Source: Shimia sp049116215
GTDB taxonomy: Bacteria; Pseudomonadota; Alphaproteobacteria; Rhodobacterales; Rhodobacteraceae
Direction: 5' to 3'
Assembly: GCF_049116215.1 (NCBI RefSeq)
Contig: NZ_JAGDZB010000007.1
Span: 248,001-312,000, forward strand
DNA: 64,000 nucleotides
The notes under the pieces: model-generated
Database searches by the model: none
What the model saw: only the letters and a program-made list of their open reading frames with translations
What the model was told of the DNA's origin: nothing
Made by a program: the position numbers and the translations under genes
Shown here: piece by piece, positions 33,924 through 42,571 of the stretch
Position numbering within the stretch: position 1 is the first letter of the stretch
Layout: every line of letters starts with the position of its first letter

Positions 33924-34814
33924 TCAGCGTGCCTTCTGTTTGGGATCAAGGATGTCGCGGATGCCGTCACCCAAAAGGTTGAAGGCGGTGGCGGTGATCA
34001 GGATGGCAAAGCCGGGGAAGGCCGAGTACCACCACTGGTCCAAGATGTAATTACGTCCGGTGGCCACCATGGCGCCCCATTCGGCGGTGGGCTGTTGTGC
34101 GCCAAGGCCAATGAAACTGAGCGCAGAGGCCAAGAGAATGGTGCTGCCGAGGTCCAGCGTGGCTTGCACCATGACCGGGGACAGGATGTTGGGCAGGATA
34201 TGCCAGCGCAGGATGTGTAATTTGGACGCTTTGAAGGTTTCGGCGGCGGTCACAAAGGACATTTCCCGGATCAGCAAAGTTTGGCCGCGTGAAATGCGCA
34301 CGTAGACCGGGATGCGCACCAAAGCGATGGCGATGGCCGCGTTGATCAGACTTGGGCCAAGCGCCGCTGCGAGCGCCATGATCAGCACCAGAGATGGCAC
34401 AGACAACACCACATCCATCAGACGCATGATCACCACATCCACACGCCCACCGATCAGGCCGGCAAAAGCGCCAATAAACGTGCCGATGAAACCAGCCACA
34501 ACCACAACAAAGAAACCCACGGCCACGGATTGCCTCCCACCGTAAAGAATGCGGGAGTAGAGATCGCGCCCAACTTCGTCGGTGCCAAAGAAATGGTCCC
34601 AGCTTGGCGCTGCCAGCCGGGCGCGCAGGTCGATGGCGTTGGGATCATGGGTGGCAAACACCGGTGCAAAGATCACCAGAAACAGCACGATCAAGACCAC
34701 AGCGCCGCCGCCAAGTGTGAGCGGGCTTTTCTTGACTTGGTACCAGAGGTAGCCCCAATCCACCCGCGACAAGGCGCGTTTGATTGGGTTCACAGAGATG
34801 GTTGCGTCGCTCAT
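33924..34814 (-). CDS. ddpC: Dipeptide ABC transporter permease (DppC-like)
   Basis: The 296-residue permease has an N-terminal cytoplasmic stretch, about six membrane helices, the family's N-terminal domain including HDPNAIDLRARLAAPSWDHFFGTDEVGRDLYSRI, and the EAA-type coupling loop (AAETFKASKLHILRWHILPN). The ATG at 34814 shares one base with the upstream permease stop (TGATG); a GTG three bases earlier is an alternative. It pairs with DdpB as the membrane pore. Confidence 0.9.
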   Translation of the reverse strand: MSDATISVNPIKRALSRVDWGYLWYQVKKSPLTLGGGAVVLIVLFLVIFAPVFATHDPNAIDLRARLAAPSWDHFFGTDEVGRDLYSRILYGGRQSVAVGFFVVVVAGFIGTFIGAFAGLIGGRVDVVIMRLMDVVLSVPSLVLIMALAAALGPSLINAAIAIALVRIPVYVRISRGQTLLIREMSFVTAAETFKASKLHILRWHILPNILSPVMVQATLDLGSTILLASALSFIGLGAQQPTAEWGAMVATGRNYILDQWWYSAFPGFAILITATAFNLLGDGIRDILDPKQKAR

Positions 34815-35830
34815 CACGAGACCTCCCGGATGCGCGGATCAACCGCCATATAGATCAGATCAACCGCCAGGTTGATCAGCACGTAGGCCAGCGAGACCAC
34901 CACGGTGAAACCCATGACCGCCGGGAAATCCAGCGCTTGGATCGAGTTCACCACATAGGCGCCCATGCCGGGCCAGGCAAAGACGGTTTCGGTCAACACC
35001 GCGCCGTAAAGCAGATCGCCCAGCGCAAGGCCAAGCACCGTGATCGAAGGGATCATCGCGTTGGGCAGCGCTTCGGTGAAGACCACTTTGAAGCGGCTGA
35101 GGCCGTTGGCCTTGGCGGTGCGGATATAGTCTTGCTGCAGCTCTTCGAGCATGGCGGCACGCACTTGGCGGGCCACCACACCGAGGTGCACAAAGCCGAG
35201 GGTAAAGGCAGGCAGCAGGATGTGTTTCAACGCGGAGCCAAAGGCGGTCAAATCACCAGCCAACAGGCTATCGATCATCAGGAAGCCGGTGACGCGGGTG
35301 GGCATCTCCAAAGATGGATCAATGCGTCCGCCGCTGGGGAGCCAACCAAGGTTGCCGTAGAACAGAAGGATCACCAGCAGACCAAGCCAGAAGGCCGGTG
35401 TGGAGATGCCGGTCACGGCAATCACCCGCACAAAGTGGTCGATAGGCTTGTCTTTCCACACAGCAGAGGCCACGCCCAGTGGGATGCCCAAAGCGGTCGC
35501 GAAGAACAGCGCGGTCAACGCCAATTCCAACGTGGCCGGGAAGAAGATGCGCAGATCTTCCAACACTGGACGACGGGTGCGGATCGAGTTGCCAAAGTCG
35601 CCTTGAACCACGCCTTCGAGGTAGCGCAGGTATTGGACGGGAAGCGGTTTATCGAGGCCGAGATCCTCGCGGATATTTTGCACAATCTCCGGCGTCGCGC
35701 GGTCGCCCGCAATCATGCGGGCCGGGTCGCCGGGAATGAGATTTGAGATGGTGAAGGTGATGACCGTCACGCCAAAGAGAACCAGTATCAGGAACATCAA
35801 TCGGCGGCGGATGACATTGAGGAAGGACAT
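34814..35830 (-). CDS. ddpB: Dipeptide ABC transporter permease (DppB-like)
   Basis: The 338-residue permease starts with a membrane helix (LMFLILVLFGVTVITFTISNLIPGDPA) typical of DppB proteins. Several more helices follow, with the coupling loop RAAMLEELQQDYIRTAKANGL. The gene lies 67 bp after the binding-protein gene; that gap contains a stable hairpin. Together with DdpC it forms the transporter channel. Confidence 0.9.
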   Translation of the reverse strand: MSFLNVIRRRLMFLILVLFGVTVITFTISNLIPGDPARMIAGDRATPEIVQNIREDLGLDKPLPVQYLRYLEGVVQGDFGNSIRTRRPVLEDLRIFFPATLELALTALFFATALGIPLGVASAVWKDKPIDHFVRVIAVTGISTPAFWLGLLVILLFYGNLGWLPSGGRIDPSLEMPTRVTGFLMIDSLLAGDLTAFGSALKHILLPAFTLGFVHLGVVARQVRAAMLEELQQDYIRTAKANGLSRFKVVFTEALPNAMIPSITVLGLALGDLLYGAVLTETVFAWPGMGAYVVNSIQALDFPAVMGFTVVVSLAYVLINLAVDLIYMAVDPRIREVS

Positions 35831-35854
35831 CGGCGCGTTTCTTTATTGGCTGAA

Positions 35855-35884
35855 GGCCCAAGACCACCGCAGCGGTCTTGGGCC
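35855..35884 (-). promoter_or_regulatory. Intercistronic hairpin after the ddp binding-protein gene
   Basis: GGCCCAAGACC and GGTCTTGGGCC form a perfect 11-bp stem with an 8-base loop between ddpA and ddpB. There is no T tract. Such hairpins commonly stabilise or partly terminate the transcript so that binding protein is made in excess over permease. Confidence 0.7.
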
Positions 35885-35897
35885 GTTTGCTTGAGGC

Positions 35898-37463
35898 TTA
35901 GTCGGAGAGTGACATGCCGCCGAAGTTGAAGATGTCTTCGAGCATTGGGTTGAAGACAAAGCCTTCGACATCATCACGCACGGCGATGCGGTAATCTTTC
36001 TGGAACAGATAGACGTAGGCCGCTTCGTCGGTCACGATTTCCTGCAGCTCACCATAAAGCGCGGTGCGTTCCGCTGTGTCGGAGCTCACAACCGCTTGCT
36101 GCAGCAGGCCGTCAACTTTGTCGTTGGAGTACCAGCTGCGGTTGCCCGCCAGACCGTGACGCTTGCTGTCAAACCAGTAGTTGGTGAACATGTAAGGGTC
36201 CGCAAAGTCCGGGCTCCAGTTGCCAGTGGCAATGCCAAACTCGCCGGTGTCAAAACGCTCACGCATGGTGGCGTTGGCCAGTTTTTCCAGCTTCACGTTC
36301 AGGCCCAGCTGGGACAGATATGCTTGGGTTGCGATGGCAATTGGCTCCCACAGTGGGTCACGATCGGAATAGAGGAAAGAGATTTCCTCGCTTGCGCCGC
36401 CAGCCACGTCGAGGGCCTTTTTCGCAGAGGTCAGATTATAAGAATACTGGGTCGCGTTTTTGTTCTGACCCCACATGCCTTCAGGGATCGGGCCGTGCAT
36501 CTGCACACCGTTGCCGTCCAGAATGCCGTCGATGATGCCCTGATAGTCCACGGCTGCGGAAATCGCGCGACGCACATCAACGTTGTCCAGAGGCGCCACT
36601 TTGTTGTTCAGGTAGAGGTAGGTCACCTTGAGGCTTGGGTAGTTCTGTACCTCAACACCATCTTTGCTACTCAGCGCATCAAGTTGATCCACCGGCAGGC
36701 TTTCAGCAATGTGGACGTCACCCGCTTCAAGTTTCAGACGACGGGCGGCCGCTTCTGCAATGATGTCGACGCGGATTTTTTCGATTTCCGGCGTTGCACC
36801 ACCGTAGTTCGGGTTTGGCTCCAGCACCAAGCTTTGGCCACGCTCCCAACCGGTCAGCATGTAAGCACCGGAGCCCGCGGAGTTGGCGGACAGCCATTCG
36901 GTGCCGTGATCGTCACCCTTGTCTTCAACAGCCGGGTTCACAATGCCCGCGCCGTTGTTGGCCAACGTGTAGAGGAACGGCGCAAAAGGCTGCTCCAATG
37001 TGAAGGTCACCTGCATGTCGCCGGTGGCTTCGACTTTCATGCCGCCTGGGAAGGCTTCAGACGGGCCGCGGCCCAGAGCCATCAGGCGGTTGAAAGAATA
37101 TTCCACCGCAGCTGCGTCCACGGCGGCGCCGTCGCTAAAGGCGTTGCCGGAGGCCAGATCAAACGTCCAGACCGTGCCATCATCAGAGGCAGACCACTCG
37201 CTGGCCAACTCGCCAACCACGGAGGTCAGGCCTTTGCCGTCTTCTGACACGTCGTAGGCTACCAACCGTTGGTACAACGGATATGTTACGGTCCAATCAT
37301 TGTTGTCCATGGTTTGCGCTGGATCGAGTGTTTGCGGATCAGACGCTTTGGCCACAACCAACAGGTCTGCATCGCCATCTGCCATGGCTAATGGCGCGTT
37401 TACCGCCATGCCAACCGTGACGGCTGCTGCGCCAACCACTTGGAACCAATGTAAATTTTTCAT
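35898..37463 (-). CDS. ddpA: Dipeptide ABC transporter substrate-binding protein
   Basis: The 521-residue protein starts with a signal peptide (residues 1-29, ending AMADGDAD) at the ATG at 37463, which has a GGAGGA site upstream; the open frame extends further but not as protein. The mature part is a family 5 binding protein: LVVAKASDPQTLDPAQTMDNNDW at the start, and NRLMALGRGPSEAFPGG and RRAISAAVDYQGIIDGIL further on. It delivers a peptide to the membrane pore. The terminal VanX-like dipeptidase makes D-Ala-D-Ala or a related D-dipeptide the best substrate guess; ordinary dipeptides or glutathione are alternatives. Confidence 0.87.
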   Translation of the reverse strand: MKNLHWFQVVGAAAVTVGMAVNAPLAMADGDADLLVVAKASDPQTLDPAQTMDNNDWTVTYPLYQRLVAYDVSEDGKGLTSVVGELASEWSASDDGTVWTFDLASGNAFSDGAAVDAAAVEYSFNRLMALGRGPSEAFPGGMKVEATGDMQVTFTLEQPFAPFLYTLANNGAGIVNPAVEDKGDDHGTEWLSANSAGSGAYMLTGWERGQSLVLEPNPNYGGATPEIEKIRVDIIAEAAARRLKLEAGDVHIAESLPVDQLDALSSKDGVEVQNYPSLKVTYLYLNNKVAPLDNVDVRRAISAAVDYQGIIDGILDGNGVQMHGPIPEGMWGQNKNATQYSYNLTSAKKALDVAGGASEEISFLYSDRDPLWEPIAIATQAYLSQLGLNVKLEKLANATMRERFDTGEFGIATGNWSPDFADPYMFTNYWFDSKRHGLAGNRSWYSNDKVDGLLQQAVVSSDTAERTALYGELQEIVTDEAAYVYLFQKDYRIAVRDDVEGFVFNPMLEDIFNFGGMSLSD

Positions 37464-37653
37464 CTTCGCTGTCCTCCCCAGAACGATGTCTTTGGCCGTT
37501 TGGCCATGTCTTGTTGGGGGTGTTCCCCAACGGCAAGTGGCCTGACCCTCTATGGTATTGCTATAACAGTCAACACCGTTATGGTACGTGCATACCAAAT
37601 ATTTTTGATATAGTCCTCCCAATGGGGACAGCGTCGGACAGAAGGGTCTGAGA
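37464..37653. promoter_or_regulatory. Divergent ddp/rpiR promoter region with palindromic candidate operator
   Basis: The region holds a near-palindrome TGGTA-CGTGCA-TACCA at 37582-37597 and a second copy of its TATGGTA half-site at 37551-37557, 29 bp away. A 7-bp hairpin (37513-37519 with 37525-37531) lies in the ddpA leader. The repeated TATGGTA half-sites suit binding by the divergent RpiR regulator; this is inference. Confidence 0.5.
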
Positions 37654-38511
37654 ATGGGCGTGAATATTTCGGAGGCAATTGCCAATGCGAACCAGTCGTT
37701 TACCAAGCTGGAACAACGCGTTGCCACTTATTTAAGCAGCCGCCCTGAGGCGGTGGCTTTGGAAACCAGCGCGGAAATTGCTGAAAAGTTACAAGTCAGC
37801 CCAATGACGGTGAGCCGTTTTTTTAAGAAGCTGGGATTTAGCAATTTGAACGAGCTGCGCGCGGATGCGCGGCGCGATCTTTACGGCCCGACCTCCGCAC
37901 GAATCGGCAGCCGCTTCAAAAGCTTCAAACAGGCCAACCAAACCCGCGACGCAACGCAGGACCATGCCATCGCCAATGCCGCCATTCGGACAGCACTGGA
38001 TCTGCGGGAAACCGAACGATGGCAAGACGCGGTGAGATATGTCGCCCACTCCGACAGCGTCATGGCGGTGGGCTTTCAGGTGATGCAATATCTGGCCAAT
38101 GGCTTTGCCATGCGGTTAAAATACCTGCGCTCCAATGTGATGTTTCTGGACGGCACCGACGGGGTCTATGCCGAAGTGTTTGGCGATGATTCCGAGAGCA
38201 AAGCGCTGATCCTGATTGATACATTCCGGTACGGCAATCACGGGCCGATCCTGGCCAAAGCGGCGCGGGAGCGCGGCTTCAAGGTGATCTTGTTTTGCGA
38301 TGAGTTCTGCGATTGGGGCTCAAACCTGAGCGACGTGATGCTCCCCTATCCTAACGAAGGCCATATGTTCCTGCCGTTCCCAACCGGCATCCACTTTGGT
38401 TTGAACCTGATGTTTCAGGATGTGGTGACCGAGCTTGGCGACAAGGCGCGTGACAAGGTGGAACAGGTCGCCAAGTCTCAGGATTTGTTTGATAATTTCC
38501 TGCCGGAATAG
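37654..38511 (+). CDS. MurR/RpiR-family transcriptional regulator
   Basis: The 285-residue protein has an N-terminal helix-turn-helix (about residues 5-80, containing TSAEIAEKLQVSPMTVSRFFKKLGF) and a C-terminal SIS domain (about 125-265) for binding a phosphosugar or related ligand. It is divergent from the ddp dipeptide operon, 190 bp from ddpA, and probably controls it. Relatives such as MurR sense muropeptide sugars, so a link to cell-wall fragments is plausible but unproven. The start follows a GGACAG-containing leader, and the N-terminus matches the family. Confidence 0.9.
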   Translation: MGVNISEAIANANQSFTKLEQRVATYLSSRPEAVALETSAEIAEKLQVSPMTVSRFFKKLGFSNLNELRADARRDLYGPTSARIGSRFKSFKQANQTRDATQDHAIANAAIRTALDLRETERWQDAVRYVAHSDSVMAVGFQVMQYLANGFAMRLKYLRSNVMFLDGTDGVYAEVFGDDSESKALILIDTFRYGNHGPILAKAARERGFKVILFCDEFCDWGSNLSDVMLPYPNEGHMFLPFPTGIHFGLNLMFQDVVTELGDKARDKVEQVAKSQDLFDNFLPE

Positions 38512-38518
38512 GTGACCC

Positions 38519-39163
38519 TTACACCAGCTTTCCGTCCTGCAACTCCAAGGTGTTCGGGGCCAATGCGGCGCGGAACGCGGGGTTGTGGCTGACCAAGAGA
38601 ATGGCTTGCGGCAGGCCTTGCAGGATTTCCAGCAAGCGGGCCTCGTTTTTTGTGTCGAGCGCGTTGGTTGGCTCGTCCAGCAGGAGCGCTTCGGGCTCCA
38701 TGGCGAGCACAGTGGCCAAGGTCACAAGACGCTTTTCGCCACCAGAAAGCTTATGCGTGATGCGGTCGCGCAGGTGCATCAGGTTCAGATCCGTCAGCAC
38801 CTTATCGACAATCGCCAAAGCCTCGCCTTTGGTGCGACCAAGGTTGAGCGGGCCGAAAGCGATGTCTTCGGCCACAGTGGGGCAAAACAGCTGATCATCC
38901 GGATCCTGAAACACCAAACCAATGCGGCGGCGCACTTCGTGAAAATCCGCCTCCACCCGGCGCTCTTTGCCAAAGACGGTCACGGTGCCGGAAGTTGGAT
39001 GCTGCAAGCCCAGCGCAATGCGAAATAAGGTCGATTTGCCTGCGCCGTTGGGGCCTGCAATCGACAGGCGCTGACCAGCCTCCAACCGCAACGACGCGCC
39101 GTCCAGCACCGGCGGTTGCCCGGCGTAGGCAAAGTGGATGTTCTTTAGCGCGAGGATCGTCAT
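38519..39163 (-). CDS. cbiO: ECF cobalt/nickel transporter ATP-binding protein
   Basis: The 214-residue ATPase has Walker A GPNGAGKST, Q-loop VFQDPDDQLFCPTVAEDIAFGPLNLG (the D-D-Q-L-F signature of ECF ATPases), the signature LSGGEKRLVTLATVLA, Walker B ALLLDEPTNALD and the switch region LLVSHN. It starts at an ATG overlapping the cbiQ stop. It ends 7 bp from the convergent rpiR gene. It powers metal import through CbiMQ and is the last gene of the riboswitch-controlled operon. Confidence 0.93.
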   Translation of the reverse strand: MTILALKNIHFAYAGQPPVLDGASLRLEAGQRLSIAGPNGAGKSTLFRIALGLQHPTSGTVTVFGKERRVEADFHEVRRRIGLVFQDPDDQLFCPTVAEDIAFGPLNLGRTKGEALAIVDKVLTDLNLMHLRDRITHKLSGGEKRLVTLATVLAMEPEALLLDEPTNALDTKNEARLLEILQGLPQAILLVSHNPAFRAALAPNTLELQDGKLV

Positions 39164-39942
39164 AGGTAGTCCAGAAACAGCAGGCCGACGCAAACCCCAC
39201 CCAGCAACACAGCAAAGCGGTGATCACGGCGGGTCATGCGGAACTCTTGTAACAAGATCAACTGCCCTGAGAAGCCCCTGCATTTCATTGCGCCCAGAAT
39301 GCGTTCGGAGCGCTCGATGGCGCGCACCAGCATCATCCCAACAAGATAGCCGAAGCTGCGGTAGGTGTGCCAATTGGTGCCAGGACGGAAGCCACGGATC
39401 TTCATGGCGCCGCGCAGGCGTAGGTATTCTTCGCGCAGCACCTCGATGTAGCGTATGGTGAACATCAGAAGGTGCACCAACACCTCGGGACAGCGCAATT
39501 TGTGCAAGGCATGGCCAAGCGTGACCGGCTCCATTGTCCCAACGAGCACCATAAGCGTAAGGATCACCGCGTTGGCGGTCAGGCCGATTTCAATGGCTTT
39601 CCAGAGGCCTTGCCAACTGGCGGGGAAGCCAAAGAGGCTAAACATTGGGTCGCCCGGCATGGTGAATGGCAAGAGCACCAGCATGAAGATGATAAAGCTG
39701 TCCATCATCGCCATGCGCTTGAGCGTGCGGCGGATTGGCAGGCGCGACATCAGCAACAGGGAAATGGCCGTAGCGAGTGCAGCAATCAGCGCCGGGATCG
39801 TGGCCAGCGCCACGGTGGTGATGGCAAAGACACAGGCCAGCACAACCCGCAAACGCGGGTCGAGATCACCGATCACGCCATAAGGCGCATCGCTGCCCGC
39901 CTCGACCAGGGTTTTGGCCTTGGGTTCCAGCGCGTGGGCCAT
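39160..39942 (-). CDS. cbiQ: ECF cobalt/nickel transporter transmembrane protein
   Basis: The 260-residue protein has about five membrane helices and the ECF T-component coupling helices with the short A-R-G-like motifs: LRLRGAMKIRGFRPG and RSERILGAMKCRGFSG. These link to the CbiO ATPase. It overlaps cbiO by 4 bp and the cbiL-like gene by one base (TGATG), showing tight translational coupling. Confidence 0.92.
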   Translation of the reverse strand: MAHALEPKAKTLVEAGSDAPYGVIGDLDPRLRVVLACVFAITTVALATIPALIAALATAISLLLMSRLPIRRTLKRMAMMDSFIIFMLVLLPFTMPGDPMFSLFGFPASWQGLWKAIEIGLTANAVILTLMVLVGTMEPVTLGHALHKLRCPEVLVHLLMFTIRYIEVLREEYLRLRGAMKIRGFRPGTNWHTYRSFGYLVGMMLVRAIERSERILGAMKCRGFSGQLILLQEFRMTRRDHRFAVLLGGVCVGLLFLDYL

Positions 39943-40529
39943 CAGGTGGCCATCTTCCGACGGGCGGCGAGGTAGAACCCAAAGCCAAACAGGCCCACGA
40001 TATAGCCGATGCCCCCCAGGATGCTCTGCATGTCGTTTTTCTCACGATAGGCGGCAATCTCGCGGCGCAAAGGGCGAATTTCATCGCGCACCGCCTTGGC
40101 AATGGCCTGGCGCTCCTCATCAGACAGGGAAGCGACGGTGACCATGTTTGCGCCTTCGACTGGTCCGTCGGAGGCGGCCACCGGCGTATCTACGATCTCT
40201 GCGGCAACGCCCATAATGTCGGCGACCTCTTCGGCAGGCATGACAACTTTGGCGACGTGACCGGCGCCCATGTCGGCGGTAAAGGTATGCGCCACGGGGC
40301 TGGTGGGGGTATAGAGAAAGAAGCCATCTGTGTCGGTTACGGTGCGGCCCAGCTCTGTGCCATCGGGGCCGAACACGATGACCTCCTGGCCCACCGCCAT
40401 GTCGCCGTTGGAGAAGCCAAGTTCACCTTCGATGGCGTCGCCAGCCGGGAACACACCGGCAATCACCTTATGCGCCAGCGCAGGCAGCGGGGCGCAAATC
40501 AGGCTCACAATCAGGATCAGCTGTTTCAC
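39942..40529 (-). CDS. cbiL: CbiL-like auxiliary component of the cobalt/nickel transporter
   Basis: The 195-residue protein has a signal peptide (MKQLILIVSLICAPLPALA) directly followed by a histidine (AHKV). It then has a beta-rich periplasmic domain (about 20-95), a linker with a basic/acidic helix (about 120-165), and a C-terminal membrane helix (GYIVGLFGFGFYLAARRK). This is the layout of CbiL/CbiN-type accessory subunits. The N-terminal histidine after cleavage could bind the metal. It overlaps cbiM by 4 bp. Confidence 0.82.
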   Translation of the reverse strand: MKQLILIVSLICAPLPALAHKVIAGVFPAGDAIEGELGFSNGDMAVGQEVIVFGPDGTELGRTVTDTDGFFLYTPTSPVAHTFTADMGAGHVAKVVMPAEEVADIMGVAAEIVDTPVAASDGPVEGANMVTVASLSDEERQAIAKAVRDEIRPLRREIAAYREKNDMQSILGGIGYIVGLFGFGFYLAARRKMAT

Positions 40530-41137
40530 GCGGAGGATCCCTTCAAAAACAACTCCGGCTTAACCTTACGCGCCAAAAGCACGGCAAAGCCAGTCAGAAC
40601 GGCTTCGATCACCATGACAGGAATATGAGCAAAAAACACAAGTTTGGCGGCGGGCAGGAACTCATCCCCGGTCAACGCAAGAGACACCGCCACAAAGAGG
40701 GTCGTGGCGGCAATGGCAAAGGCCCCGCCAAGGCCACCCCAGACCGCCCCCTGCACAGGAGAACCGCGGCCGATCAAGCGGCCAAAGATCATCCAGGCCA
40801 GCACCGCGGGCATGGCAATGTTGAAGGTGTTCACCCCCAGCACCGTGAGCCCGCCAAAGCCAAAAAACACAGCTTGCAGCAACAACCCGACAAACAGCGC
40901 CGGAAAGGCGGCCCAGCCAAGCAAGAGCCCGGCCAGACCATTCAGGATCAAATGCACAGAAGACGGACCAATCGGCACGTGGATCAGCGATGCGACAAAG
41001 AAGCTGGCCGACAACACCCCAGCTGTGGGGATGCGGTCGATGTCCAGCGACTTGAGGCCCACGGCAATCCCGCCTGCGGCGGCAATTGCACCGCCGATCA
41101 CAACAGGGTTGGACAAGGCTCCGTCAACGATGTGCAT
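40526..41137 (-). CDS. cbiM: ECF cobalt/nickel transporter substrate-capture protein
   Basis: The 203-residue membrane protein starts MHIVDGAL, the invariant CbiM/NikM N-terminus whose amino group, backbone and His2 bind Co2+ or Ni2+. About six or seven helices follow, with the conserved LIHVPIGPSSVHLILNGLAGLLLGWAAFPALFVGL segment. Control of the operon by a cobalamin riboswitch makes cobalt the expected metal. It starts 6 bp after the DUF4198 gene. Confidence 0.94.
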   Translation of the reverse strand: MHIVDGALSNPVVIGGAIAAAGGIAVGLKSLDIDRIPTAGVLSASFFVASLIHVPIGPSSVHLILNGLAGLLLGWAAFPALFVGLLLQAVFFGFGGLTVLGVNTFNIAMPAVLAWMIFGRLIGRGSPVQGAVWGGLGGAFAIAATTLFVAVSLALTGDEFLPAAKLVFFAHIPVMVIEAVLTGFAVLLARKVKPELFLKGSSA

Positions 41138-41143
41138 ATGGGG

Positions 41144-41929
41144 TTACTCCAGATCCCAGGCGCGAATCCAGATGATCGCGTCTTGGCTCAGCTCTTTGCC
41201 CTCATGCTCGGTTGCCGGGCCAGAACCCAGAGCCGCGAAACCCCAGTAGCCAGCCTTTGGCACACCAAAGGTGAAGTAGCCATTGTCGTCAGAAATCGCG
41301 ACAATCGCACCGCCAGGCAGTGGAGACACGGTGGTGGCCTTCGCGCCGGTGCCCGACAGGTCAGGCTCTGCTGCCATGTACTCGATCTCGATCTCCGCAC
41401 CGGCAACCGGCTTGCCTTCGCTCAGAACGCGACCGGTGAAGGTGCCGCCTGCAATCACGTTGTAGGGCTTGTTCAGTGGCAGGATTTCAGTGGCGAGGCC
41501 CTGTGGCTGATCCCAATCGGTGGGCAGCTCGTTGCGGTTCAGATAGGCCTTGGTGATCTGCTGGATGTAGATGTCCTCGGACTCTTCGTAATAAGGCGCA
41601 GGCACGGTCACGAGCACATAGTCACCGGAGCGCTTCACCGGCACGGAGCCCATAAAGGCTTTGGCACTGTTGTCAGGACCGTCAAAGGTGGTCTCTTCCA
41701 ATGTGTCCATCAGGTCGGTCTTTTCACCGTTGTGGATCACGTAAAACTCTTCCGGCTTCTCCAGGGTCATTACGTGACCGGCGTCATGTGGGTGCCAGAA
41801 AATCAGCTTGACCGGTACATCGCCGGGGCGCTCGATCATGGTGTCTTCGGTATACTCAAGCAGGAAATGCGCTTGTGCCATTACAGGCAGGGCCAGTGCA
41901 GCGGTGGCCGCCAAAAGCAGTTTTTTCAC
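41144..41929 (-). CDS. DUF4198 periplasmic protein of the cobalt-uptake operon
   Basis: Started at the GTG at 41929, which has AAGGA upstream, the 261-residue product has a signal peptide (VKKLLLAATAALALPVMAQA) immediately followed by His (AHFLLEYTEDT). The rest is beta-rich with a carboxypeptidase-regulatory-like fold in the second half (GGTFTGRVLSEGKPVAGAEIEIEYMAAEPD). DUF4198 proteins often accompany cobalt or nickel transporters, and the histidine next to the cleavage site suggests metal binding in the periplasm. It is the first gene after the cobalamin riboswitch. Confidence 0.85.
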   Translation of the reverse strand: MKKLLLAATAALALPVMAQAHFLLEYTEDTMIERPGDVPVKLIFWHPHDAGHVMTLEKPEEFYVIHNGEKTDLMDTLEETTFDGPDNSAKAFMGSVPVKRSGDYVLVTVPAPYYEESEDIYIQQITKAYLNRNELPTDWDQPQGLATEILPLNKPYNVIAGGTFTGRVLSEGKPVAGAEIEIEYMAAEPDLSGTGAKATTVSPLPGGAIVAISDDNGYFTFGVPKAGYWGFAALGSGPATEHEGKELSQDAIIWIRAWDLE

Positions 41930-42064
41930 AAATAAAGTCCTTATCACGTTGCGCCTTCCCCGGCGCATTTGGTGTGTGACTTGGAGTGGTTTGGAACCGA
42001 ATATCGCGCGCGACACACAGATCCAGCGCACACCCCGTCGCCGATGATGCACGCCCCTTCCGGG

Positions 42065-42250
42065 GGCGCGTGTTCGGCAGGTCTCCTGACTTGCGGGTCA
42101 AAACACAAAGCTGGCCTTCCCGGAGCGTCCCAGTGGCATGATCAGCTGTGCTCGCCGCTTACAGTTGCGGGGGCAGTTGCAGAGTTGGCCAATACATCAG
42201 CCGCACTGCATTCCCTATTGCTTCCGGAGGATTCTCCGGAACCGAACATG
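42065..42250 (-). promoter_or_regulatory. Cobalamin riboswitch upstream of the cobalt ECF operon
   Basis: Read on the minus strand: GGGAATGCAGTGCGGC at 42215-42200, the core ACTGCCCCCGCAACTGTAAGCG at about 42177-42155, and GTCAGGAGACCTGCC at 42090-42076. Order and spacing match the class. The aptamer ends about 140 bp before the GTG start of the DUF4198 gene. Cobalamin should repress the whole cobalt-uptake operon. Confidence 0.95.
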
Positions 42251-42571
42251 CTGCGTGTTTGCCAGAGCAAGGCAGGATTGGTCAATAAGGGAATGCGACG
42301 CAGTGCGGGCAAATTGCGAACGGCGTGATGATGCGGTGCATGGCAGTCGCCAACTCGGTCGCGTTTTGTCAGCCAGATCAGCGGGAGGAGAGGTAAACGA
42401 AGTGCTGACGGAACATCAGGCGCCGCTTGCTAAGAATACATCCTTGCCTCCCAAAGGAGTCTCGTCGCGCGACACGGCTCCGGCTGTTCATTCAGCATTT
42501 AAAGAACGCAGTCGAAGTGTGGACCCGGCAAAAACACCTGGAGTTGCTGGGTCTGTTATTGGCTTTGAAGC
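42251..42571. other. Intergenic region upstream of the cobalt operon
   Basis: About 320 bp lie between the riboswitch and the 3' end of the broken secreted-protein gene. It should hold the minus-strand promoter of the cobalt operon. I see no gene or stable RNA. A GGGAATG...GTGCGG string on the plus strand at about 42290-42309 resembles the first riboswitch element but lacks the rest. Confidence 0.5.

Noticed and set aside
42286..42309. Plus-strand sequence resembling the first element of a cobalamin riboswitch
   Set aside because: GGGAATG and GTGCGG are present but no B12 box or GGAGACCTGCC element follows on that strand; it is probably chance.
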